DNA of 37,714 nt from an uncultured Collinsella sp. Lineage in GTDB: Bacteria > Actinomycetota > Coriobacteriia > Coriobacteriales > Coriobacteriaceae. Location: assembly GCA_900550185.1 (NCBI GenBank), contig URRN01000006.1, positions 1 to 37,714 on the forward strand, read 5' to 3'. Of this stretch, positions 24,796 to 33,700 are shown piece by piece. How positions within the stretch are numbered: position 1 is the first letter of the stretch; each line of letters begins with the position of its first letter. The translations under genes were made by a program, and so were the position numbers. The notes beneath the pieces are model-generated. The model was not told where the DNA came from and made no database searches. It saw only the letters and a list, made by a program, of their open reading frames with translations.

Positions 24796-24975
24796 ACCAT
24801 CACTCCCCCATGCTAAAACGCTGCAATTGTTTAACGTTATAGCTCAATTGAGGAGTAGCGGCGGCGGGTTTTCGGTCAACTGGGGAGTTTTAGGCGTACG
24901 GGGTAAGGGCACGCCCGCATTGGAGCAGAGGGGCGGCAAGAAAAATGCGCCCCTGTGGGTGCACCATCCCGTTTG
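24796..24975 (-). promoter_or_regulatory. Upstream region of the hydrogenase operon
   Basis: Two CAATTG palindromes (24824-24829 and 24845-24850, the second inside TCAATTGA) are spaced 21 bp, two helical turns. TATAAC (24836-24841, minus strand) between them is a candidate -10. This spacing suggests a regulator site. The far side carries the terminator of the HTH gene. Confidence 0.35.
24929..24954 (-). terminator. Weak hairpin after the HTH gene
   Basis: AGGGGCG (24929-24935) pairs with CGCCCCT (24948-24954) with a 12-nt loop containing A5 on the plus strand. It lies 22 bases beyond the HTH stop and before the hydrogenase promoter. Only 7 bp of stem, so support is modest. Confidence 0.4.
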
Positions 24976-25380
24976 CTATTCCGCCTTTTTAACGCGCGGC
25001 TTGCGACCGCGCGGCTTATCGACCAGTGCGGACTCACCGCTCTCGCGGTACTGACGGCACCAAGCCTTGACCGAAGACTCGCTAGGAATCTTGTGCTTGA
25101 TCATGGCCTCGCGAACCGTTAAGCCGTTTTCCAAGCGGTCCTTGACCACGGCGAGCTTAACTTCGTACGAATAGGTGTGATGATGCGAACCGGCGTTGAG
25201 AACGGCGTCGGCACCGCCCACGGCATATGCGCGGGCCCACTGACGAGCCGTGGCCTGGGGAATGCCGAGCTCCGCGGCGAGGGCGCGATGACCGACCCCC
25301 TCTTGGAGGACCTCGACGGCGCGCTGCCTAACCTCGGGCGCATGCGTGCGAGTCCTTGTTGCTTCCGACATACCTGCCAC
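24976..25380 (-). CDS. Orphan IS3/IS150-type OrfA-like HTH protein
   Basis: A 134-aa basic protein with two helix-turn-helix units: residues about 30-55 (GHRALAAELGIPQATARQW) and about 87-112 (TVREAMIKHKIPSESSVKAW). This tandem-HTH layout is that of OrfA of IS3/IS150-family elements (HTH_28/29), which binds the element ends. No OrfB (DDE transposase) follows and no terminal repeats are seen, so it is either a remnant or a DNA-binding protein in its own right. The start is GTG at 25380 or ATG at 25371; neither has a strong ribosome site. The C-terminus RGRKPRVKKAE is strongly basic. Confidence 0.75.
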   Translation of the reverse strand: MAGMSEATRTRTHAPEVRQRAVEVLQEGVGHRALAAELGIPQATARQWARAYAVGGADAVLNAGSHHHTYSYEVKLAVVKDRLENGLTVREAMIKHKIPSESSVKAWCRQYRESGESALVDKPRGRKPRVKKAE

Positions 25381-25783
25381 TTCTTAGCCTTAACCGTTAA
25401 TCTGCTTTCTTACGTGCATGTTAGATAGTAGCATTTTGCTGTTTGCGCGTAACAGTTAATTGAAAATCGCACGGCGGCATCTGGGCATTTGCCATTAATT
25501 TGCAACAGTTCTTTAGGTTTTATTTACGCAGCTAGTTAGCTCGCGGCTCATTGACGGTGTTTTACCAACCAGATTGGTATCTTTTTGTTTGGCTTGGTAT
25601 GGTTTGTGCAATTATTAACCCCCCCCAGCCTCCGAGCTAGCATGTCAGTCTTCCGTTTACTTTCCAGCTTTCCACCTAGCTTTCCAGCTTTCCACCCAGC
25701 TTTCCACCTTAGGTGTTAAGTTAAGTGGAAAGTTGGAAAGATGGTGGGAAGCCGGAAAGCCGAAGCAAGAACAACGAACAGCC
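25381..25783. promoter_or_regulatory. Control region of the HTH gene plus palindromes
   Basis: No gene is seen in these 403 bases. Two sites of pattern TTAAC-N-GTTAA (TTAACCGTTAA 25390-25400 and GTAACAGTTAA 25449-25459) bracket a possible minus-strand -10 (TACTAT, near 25425-25430). Further on, a plus-strand promoter-like pair, TTGACG (25551-25556) and TGGTAT (25575-25580), overlaps the palindrome TACCAA-N5-TTGGTA (25563-25579). An 8-C homopolymer lies at 25619-25626. A repeat array occupies 25658-25740. Confidence 0.4.
25658..25740. repeat. 20-bp repeat array, downstream of the AlbA_2 gene
   Basis: Units of 20 bp (AGCTTTCCAGCTTTCCACCC type) at 25658-25677, 25678-25697 and, degenerate, 25698-25717, then an inverted unit (25718-25740, AAGTTAAGTGGAAAGTTGG...). 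The 46-base block 25695-25740 matches 27323-27368 at 44 positions in the same orientation. It begins 44 bases after the AlbA_2 stop codon. Confidence 0.8.
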
Positions 25784-27253
25784 CTACCGCGCGAGTCGAT
25801 ACCGTTGTCGCGGGCTGCGCGGTGGCTCCATGGGTTCAATCTTGCCCGCGCCAATTAAACCTTTTATGTGGTTGGAAACGGCGCTCCTGCTCAAACCCGA
25901 AGCCTCCGTGAGCTCCTTGGCCGAAGCCGAAGAATGCGTTGCCAGGTAACCCAAGATTGCCTCGTCCACATGCCCTACGGAGGTCGCCTGTTCCGCCTGC
26001 ATTATCTTTCGCTTATCGAACGTCAGAGAAAAAGAAACCGTCGAGTTTTTTGGTTTGGGCGGCAACATGTTTGCACGCTCAAGCTGCTCGCCTATCTCCT
26101 GATAACCGGTGCCACGGTTTTCGACCACGTAGCCACCGCCTGGGTACGGCGTGGTCTCGAGGATATTTGAAAGAAACTGGTTTCTGGATGACGAAACTCC
26201 AGAAGTTCCCAGCGAATCGACTGTGACATCGCCGTACAGTCCTCCGGGATTGAGAATCTCGACACGGTCGATATACAGGTTGACCTGCACTTGTGAGCCG
26301 CGCGCGGCGGAAGAGTAGTCGCGATGCATGAGCGCATTCGCCACTGCCTCGCGCAGTGCCACGGGCGGATAGTCGGGCACATCTTTCCGAAATGCCCCCT
26401 CAATCACCGCAGCGTTTCGGGTGTTTCTTGCAACGGCGGCAAGCGCGTCTTCAATCATGAAAGGGATCGGCCCCAAAATGGTCTGCGAATCCAGAAAACG
26501 CTTGTTGTCGCTTACTCGCTGCGTTTTTGTGGTCCCGGGATACGCCGTAAAGGTCACATTGAGACGTGGGAAGAACTTTTGCGGAAACCGTCCCATCGCA
26601 ACAATAGCAGCAAGCGTCGGCACGATTGCGTCCTCCACCTTTTTGGTCACATGCAGGTCAAGGAGAATCTCCTCATCGCTTCTGGCGCCCAAAATCCTAG
26701 GATGCAGCTCGCGCTGGCGTTTTATAAACCCTTGCAGAAGATCGGCGTCAAGATCTTCGAGCGTGGCGCCTTCGACTGGCTCGTCATCGTATGTGGGCTG
26801 AACATGCTCCTCCATAAAGCGGTCGACCTCATAGGGAGTCATACGCCGGTCGCCGTCGCCCGTACGGAGGAAGGACGAATCGTACATTCCACGCGCCGTG
26901 ATATAGCAGGGCTTATCGCGCGGATGCATCTCTTTGATGCGAGCACAAAGCACCAGTTTTCCCTCAAAGGGAACCACTTGGATATCCGGCCTCACAACGG
27001 GCGTCAGCTTTTCGCACGCAGAAGAGAGAGCGTCTTGCATCTTGCGAGCATCGAAACCATCGACAGGCGTAAACCCGTTCTTTTCGGAAATGCCGAGGAT
27101 GATAAAGCCGCCCTGCGCGTTGGAAAATGCCGAGAGCGTCTCGACGATGCTCTTTGGAAGCGCTCCCTTGGCTTCTTTTACCTCGTACTGCTGGGTGTCG
27201 TTTCCTATTGTTCGCAGGTGATGAATGACCTGCGCCAACCATTCCTCGTTCAT
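25784..27253 (-). CDS. AlbA_2 (Schlafen-type) putative DNA-binding regulator with ATPase-like and winged-helix domains
   Basis: A 489-aa cytoplasmic protein. The N-terminal AlbA_2 domain (about 15-140) contains EVKEAKGALPKSIVETLSAF and QGGFIILGISEKNGF. The middle to C-terminal part (about 270-400) is the HATPase_c_4 / RecG-C-like domain with LREAVANALMHRDY and GGGYVVENRGTGYQEI. A winged helix follows (about 430-480: SAKELTEASGLSRSAVSNHI). Proteins of this layout are predicted transcription regulators and also occur in defence or mobile contexts. The start is the ATG at 27253, with GGGAGG 6 nt upstream (27260-27265); a GTG start at 27283 would lie inside the repeat array. The gene is hemmed in by the same 20-bp repeat array on both sides. 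Confidence 0.85.
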   Translation of the reverse strand: MNEEWLAQVIHHLRTIGNDTQQYEVKEAKGALPKSIVETLSAFSNAQGGFIILGISEKNGFTPVDGFDARKMQDALSSACEKLTPVVRPDIQVVPFEGKLVLCARIKEMHPRDKPCYITARGMYDSSFLRTGDGDRRMTPYEVDRFMEEHVQPTYDDEPVEGATLEDLDADLLQGFIKRQRELHPRILGARSDEEILLDLHVTKKVEDAIVPTLAAIVAMGRFPQKFFPRLNVTFTAYPGTTKTQRVSDNKRFLDSQTILGPIPFMIEDALAAVARNTRNAAVIEGAFRKDVPDYPPVALREAVANALMHRDYSSAARGSQVQVNLYIDRVEILNPGGLYGDVTVDSLGTSGVSSSRNQFLSNILETTPYPGGGYVVENRGTGYQEIGEQLERANMLPPKPKNSTVSFSLTFDKRKIMQAEQATSVGHVDEAILGYLATHSSASAKELTEASGLSRSAVSNHIKGLIGAGKIEPMEPPRSPRQRYRLAR

Positions 27254-27265
27254 GCCGAACCTCCC

Positions 27266-27372
27266 AACTTTCCAGCTTTCCACTTAACTTACCAGCTTTC
27301 CACCTAACTTTCCAGCTTTCTACCCAGCTTTCCACCTTAAGTGTTAAGTTAAGTGGGAAGTTGGAAAGTTGG
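27266..27372. repeat. 20-bp repeat array, in the AlbA_2 leader
   Basis: Units of 20 bp (AACTTTCCAGCTTTCCACTT type) at 27266-27285, 27286-27305, 27306-27325 and, degenerate, 27326-27345, then an inverted unit (27346-27372). The array directly abuts the AlbA_2 ribosome site. The inverted unit can pair with the direct units, so the transcript could fold. Confidence 0.8.
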
Positions 27373-27413
27373 TGGAGGGGTCGGGAGAGCTAAAACACCT
27401 TTCTCCAACGGCG

Positions 27414-27620
27414 GCTGGACAGTTAGTTCAGATACGTATTTTTCTATGCTGATAAAGCTGCGCTATGGTCCCCGGAGAGGGTTCTTTGGCGACCCATTGC
27501 ACGCAAATCGAGCCCAGATAGCTACCGAACCCTAGTTTTGAGCCCCTTTCTTCCCCAAAACGAGCGCCGGATGCGCCTGCTCCGGTCTGGAATTATACGT
27601 ATCTGAACTAACTGTCCAGC
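27414..27620. repeat. 207-bp element with perfect 26-bp inverted ends
   Basis: Ends 27414-27439 (GCTGGACAGTTAGTTCAGAT...) and 27595-27620 are exact reverse complements over 26 bases, with mismatches at once on either side. The 155-base interior has no convincing frame, with a short inner inverted pair (AGGGTTC, GAACCCT). No target duplication is evident. It is either a MITE-like element or an invertible segment between the AlbA_2 leader and the 3' end of the giant gene. Confidence 0.75.
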
Positions 27621-27650
27621 GGAGTCCAAGACTGGGATCGCGCAGACTAG

Positions 27651-27686
27651 AAAGGGGGCGGCAACCGGGTGGTTGCCGCCCCCTTT
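27651..27686. terminator. Strong terminator hairpin after the giant surface-protein gene
   Basis: A perfect 16-bp stem (AAAGGGGGCGGCAACC 27651-27666 with 27671-27686) and 4-nt loop. A second small hairpin (CGAAGCC 27688-27694, GGCTTCG 27699-27705) lies between it and the stop codon at 27709. The A/T ends allow use from both strands, though the U-tract on the minus side is short. Confidence 0.8.
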
Positions 27687-27708
27687 GCGAAGCCAGTTGG
27701 CTTCGGAA

Positions 27709-30700
27709 CTAGTGGTCGATGCCGTTGAGGTTCACCCTCGTGAGCGTATAGGTCACATAGTCGGGCGATTGAGGCTTTGCGCTCGCCACGTCACCCTTAA
27801 CCAGGCTCGCTGTCATCACCAAGCGATAGTTCGCGTAGAACTGCTCACGCTGTTCAACCTGCGTGTTGACCTTAACGGTAAAGGGCAGGCTAAACGTCGT
27901 ATTACCGTTCTTCGTTTTGAACTTGCCGTTCTCCTTCGAGTCAGTGAAGGTGATCGTGCTACCGGAGGGAGCGACCGCGGCAAGCTTACTCTCCGTCACT
28001 GTTACGTAGTTGGAGATATCATCCGTTACGCTCTCATACGTGCCGTCGGTTCCGCGGCGCTGAAGCGCGAGCGTAAACACAACAGAGCCTGCGTTCGCAA
28101 TTGCCTCGGCGGCGTTGCTGAGTCCACCCAGTTCATACGTGGCACCCAGGCCTATCGTGCCATTCGCGATCGGACGTAGGTCGTCCACGTTAATACCAAG
28201 CTGCGACTTATCTGGCGCAGAAAGCGTAATGGTCGTATCACCCGTGTCCATGCGATAGTACCCGACGTTACCGCGCTTCGTCTGCGTCAGGCTCGAGGTA
28301 TTAAGGCCTTCCTTACGCGTTGAAAGCTTGGCGGTATAGGATATCTTGGTACAGGCGTCCTCGCCAGACTGCTTGGACAGGGAGATAACCTTGTTGCAGC
28401 CGTCCGGCGTAAGGCGAATCTCTTCCACTACCGTACGCACGGTAAAGGATCCGCCCGTTGCACGCTTGCGGATTCCGGCGAGGTCACAATCGAGCTTGAG
28501 CTTCAGCGAGTCATCGCCCGTATCCGTCACGGTCTGCGTGAACGCAGACGTCGAAGAATCACACGTCGCCCAATCTTCGCCATCCCACTTATAGTTCTGA
28601 TTGTCGATGGCAACATAGAATTTAGCAATCGCCGAGGTTCCGCTCGGGAAACTACTCACCCCCGTCAGGGTATTGTTGGCGCCATACTTGCACAGTGACG
28701 TATCGAGCTGATAGAACAACGAGTCCGAGTCAGCATAGTTCTGACTTGGGTTAAACGTAATTTTGTCGGTAACGTCAAGAGAAAGAACGTAGGCGGCGCC
28801 GTCCGTCGACTTCGAAACCGGAGTGCGCGCCTCCGACTCCCCGTCGTTAACTTCCTGCCCGTAATTGGACAAGATGCTGTATGTCGATGCCGTACCGTTT
28901 TGATTATCGTCGCCACCGGTGCGCAAGACGTGATGCAGATTCCAAGATATGCGGGCACCCGAAGAATTCGAGTCAATAGACGAAGCCGTAAAACCGTTGA
29001 TACTAGCTTGCGTCACGCCGTCGCCCGACTTGGGCACGTTGACAACTAGGTAGACGCTCTCCGATGCACGCTTCTCTCTGCCGGCATCCTTCTCCTTAGG
29101 TACCTTTAGCGTATAGCGACTGTTGCTGGGAACGTCAGCACCCGCAACCTTAAACAGCGTCCACTTGCCATCGAGTTTCGCTTTAGCGGTCGCCTCTGCC
29201 ACGTTATCACACACGGTCCATGTGCCGGCGCCATCCTGTGTGGCCGACACATCCAAAATCTCGCTCAGCCATCGCTCCTGATATGGATTGCCCGCAGAAT
29301 CCTTAAAGCCGTCGTTTCCGCTCAGGGAAACGCTCGTTGCTCCGCCTTCGCCCACCGTATAGTGATACTCTCTGCCACCGGCCCGGCCGTCAACGTTCGC
29401 ATCGATGAGCGTAAGCTGGGTGCCCTGGGGCAACCTTCCGTCGGCACCATTGAAGAGGATGCTCTTACCGAGCCCCTTCATCGAGCCGCCAGCAGCCATA
29501 TAGCTGTCCCAGCCAAAGTCGACTTCCTTCCCATTGGCAGAATTGTATGTCCAGGTAAGCAGACCCGTCATCGGCTCGCCAAAGCTCGTAAGCACGTGTG
29601 CATCTTTTCCAAGGTTAGCGTAGTCGCTTTCTTTAAATTTAGTGCCGTAATCATACGTTGCAGTGAAATCGATCTCGAGCTTGCGCTTAACGATGATCGG
29701 CACCTGAACGTTGTAGCTCTGACCCGCCTCGGTAAAGGTGACGGTCAGGAGCGTAAAGCGACCCTTGCCGTTATCCCAATCGGAGCTTGGGCTAAACGAC
29801 ATGTTGTTCTTGCCGTTGTTCACCACGCGAAGCGTGGGATTGTTCGACGCGCCATCGTCCTTAACGAACACACCATCCTTGAGTCGGAAAACCTCTGCTT
29901 TGGCCGTCACGTGCGGATTGGTGCCATTCTCGTTATTCAATCTGCAAGCGTCGGAGAAGCCGCCGTTCGTGACGATGTTTAGATAGCTCTTGACCGTCGT
30001 GTTGTCGTTGCCAGAGATCACCAAAACGGGGAAATCTGTTGTGGCCTGGTTGCTGCTTGTATCATTATTCGAATTGAACTTACTCGCCACGGATGAGGCA
30101 TCGTAGCTCGAGGTATTTTGATAGGCGCCGTTGTCATTAATGCCGCCGATATTGGTGTAGGTGTAGCGGCCATCAACGCCAGCAGCCGCCTCGCTCTGGA
30201 TGGTCGCCGCGGTGTCGATGGCGGCGCCGTCGCCAAACAGGTAGCGGTCGGTGGTGTCGTTGTCGGAGGCACGCACCGCCAGCGTGCTCACGGGGCTCGT
30301 GGTCACGTACGGGCTTGCCGCCGTGGTAGCGGTATCGTCCGCACCGTAGAGCGTGGTGCCCTCGTCGGGCGCGCGCAGCGTGTCCTTATAGTCGCCGAAC
30401 GCGATGTAGGTCTTCCTGTTTACGGCGGCCGTATTGGTCGTGTAAACCATCGGCGGCAGATCACGCGTGGTCTTGCCGTTGCCGAGCTTTACGTTCACGC
30501 CCGCTGCGGAGAGGCTATAGCCGTTTGTGTCAACCTCGCCTAAGAGCACGCCCTGCTTAGAGCCCAATTTGTAGGTATTGCTGTCCATGAGCACGTTTAC
30601 CAGATGGAACTGGCCGCGTCCGTCGCCCGCAATGCCGCCGTTGGAGGTTCCGCCAAACGTTGTGTTAGATACCTTTGTGTTGGTGACGTTGATGACGTCG

Positions 30701-33700
30701 GCACCGCTGTTAATCGCGCCAAGTAGACCGCCGCTCCACCTGCCCTTGATCGTGGCGCTCTCAATCGCGATACTGTTGCAGGCTATGTTCACATTGCTGA
30801 AGTAGTAGCCGATAAGTCCGCCCGAGCATTGGTCGGTGCCGGCAATGTTGATATTCTCGACGCTACAGCCCTCAAACCAGTACGTGTTGGGACTGCCACT
30901 GCTCGTGACCTCGCCAATCAAGCCGCCCGCATTACGGATGCTATTGTTCGTTCCGGTGGCATCGCCGATGATGGCGCTCTTGGCATCGCCTCCGGCATCA
31001 ATGCGCACGTTGCTTATAGAAATAACGCCTCTATAGGCGCTTCCGACCACACCGCCGGCGCCCATGTACTTATCGGTGTTCGACCCGGTGGCGAGTACAT
31101 TTACCCCAGAGATGACTGCCGTGCTCGATGCGACGGCTTCCGTGATGCCAATTTTGGTGTTCACCGATACGTTACTGGAGGTATAACCGAACACGCCGCC
31201 CACGTAGGGTGTTGTTCCCGTGGCGGTTATAGTCGAGTTTTTGCCAATAGTCTTCTCGTATACCCCTGTGGCCGCGGTTGTCCACACGCCGCACGGCGAG
31301 GCGATCGCACCCACATAGCCGCCAACGTACTTCTCGCCCGTGACGCTAAGGCCAGTGTATGAGCAGTCACAGAGATTCGCGGGCGCCTGCGTGCCGGAGC
31401 CGAAATTGACCATATAGGTCACGTCGTTATCCGTCCTTCGGCTGGTACGGCCCGAGCTGCCAAGAAGCCCTCCTACGCTCTTTGCGCCCAACACGGTGCA
31501 GTTCTTCATCTGTACGTTGCGGTAGACGCCACGCGTGTTGCCGTCGTAGTTGGCCGTTGCGCCCGCCAAAAGGCCGGTGCCGATGAGGTCGTTCGATGCC
31601 GGTCCCGAGGCAATGCTACCGTTGGCGTCTTTGTACGTGAGCGATACGTTGCAGTTACTAAAGGTGAGGTCTTTGACCTGAGCGCCGTCATTCGCGGTGA
31701 CGCTCTGCCCCACATTGGTTGAGGTGAACATCACGGTGCTGAATAGGCCGCCCACGCCCGAGACCTTATAGTCGTCATCGGCATATTCGACGACGCCGTA
31801 AGTGGCATCTTTGGTGCCCACCGTGATGGTGGCCCCGTTGCCGTCGATCGTTGCCACGTGCGGCGTGATGCGGTCGCGATCGGTGGACGCCTCGTTCGAG
31901 CTGCAAGCATTGGAATAGTAACGGCCGCTGAGACCCACGTATCCCGTGCCGTAGCCAGTCATATCATAGGTGGCATTTTCCTTGAACTCCAGGCTCATGC
32001 CGATCGATTTCGACGCGCACACGTAGCCCGTTTGGTAGTCGGCAGCGTAGGACGCCACCAGGTAGGGCGAATTTACATCGTCATCATGGTTGAGCGGGCC
32101 GTGCCACCCCTGTTTGCCCGGGGCCTTCTGGTCATCGTTTTTGGCGGTTTCGAAATCGCCGGAAGCGCTCGCAGGCTTGCCCACGCAGTCGTAGCTGGCA
32201 TTTCGCACCTTACCATATTCCTTGTTGCCAAACAGGTAGCCGTTTATCGCCGGGTCCTGCTTATCGCTGCCCCAGTACGCCTTGGAGCCGCGGAACACGC
32301 CATAATTAGCGTAGTCAGTATGTGCCGCTCCAGCACCCGCACCCGAGCTAATGATGGCCGAGAGCACCAAAAGGCCCTGGGCGTTTTCCACCGTGGTCAC
32401 GGGTGCCTCGGCATCAGTGCCGATATACTTGTTGTCGGTGCCCGTGGTAGTGACGCAGGCAGCTCCCTTGTTTGTGAGCTCGTTGATCTTGTAGTTAGCG
32501 TTACCGTTTTCGACTTTGCAGCCCTCGCTAAAGGCATAGCCATCAATCACACGACCAACGTAGGGATTGTCGTACTGCCGGAAGTTGCCCGTTCCAAGAC
32601 CCTGAGACTTGTCGCTGGTTCCAGCGCGCCAAGACGTCCCTGACATATTGCGGAAGATCACACCGCCGCCCGCAATGGCACCAACGTAACCGCCGATGGG
32701 AACAAGATGTGGCTTAGTTCCGCCACCAGCAACCGTAAAGCCGGTTGTGGAGTTATCGGGCGTTGTCCCATTCACGGCCACACCGTCGATAATGTTATCG
32801 CCGCCAAGGATGCAGCCGATAACGCCACCGAAGAACGACGTCGGAACACCGTCGGCATCCTTGGCAGAATAAGTAATAGTCGCCGACGCGTTCACATAGC
32901 GAATATTCAGATCGCGCACCACGCTGCCGTAACTATAGGGAATAAGGCCGCGAAGCGAACCCTCGTTATTCTCTATCTTGATGGTTGCCTTTTTATCACC
33001 TTTAGGGTTGCCAACGATGACGCCACGGAACGGGTTGGCTTTGTTGCCAAAACCGCCAAACGATGCGCCGTCGAGGGTGATCGTATTACCCCCGGTAGGT
33101 TCAATACTGTAGTACGCGCTTTGGATATAGCGGTGCATCATCTCGTCGGAAAGTGTGGCCGAAGGATCAGTGGTGTCGCCGGTCTTCTTTTCCCACTTCT
33201 TCCCAGTGTCTTTCGCCTGCTTATAGACGTACGTAACCTCATTGTCGGTTTTATTGTCGCTGCGGCGAGTACAGAGCGTACTCTGGTTGACGGCAATGGT
33301 GACCTCCCAACCGTCGAGCGCAGTTTGGTTGTTGATGTAGTTGGCGATGGCGTTCATCTCAGTCGCGTCCTTAACGGCATACGGATCGCCATATGTGCCG
33401 CATCCCTCTACCAGCTTTGGAATGCGCTGGTTGACTTTAATTTCATGATATTGGACGCCGCTCTCGGTGGCCTTTCCCTTATAAACATAAGGAAGATAGC
33501 CACCAAACCAAGGCCTGACGTCACCGTCCTTCTTACCATCAACCGTCACATAGCCGCTCACGGCACCATACGTCGCTTCGTCGTAATACCAAAGCTGCTT
33601 GCCCGGGTACTCCGTACTCCCATCAATCTCAGATCCGTATGTCACCTTGCCTGCATCGGCATCGGCATCGGCCTTAGTAAAGGTGTAGTCCGCAGAGCCC

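Noticed and set aside
25658..25740. CRISPR array
   Set aside because: The units are contiguous 20-mers with no spacers between them and no cas genes nearby.
24976..25783. Complete insertion sequence
   Set aside because: Only an OrfA-like gene is present; no DDE transposase, terminal inverted repeats or target duplication could be seen.
27353..27535. 60-codon plus-strand frame across the inverted-repeat element
   Set aside because: It starts in the repeat array and crosses one arm of the palindrome, with no ribosome site or recognisable sequence.
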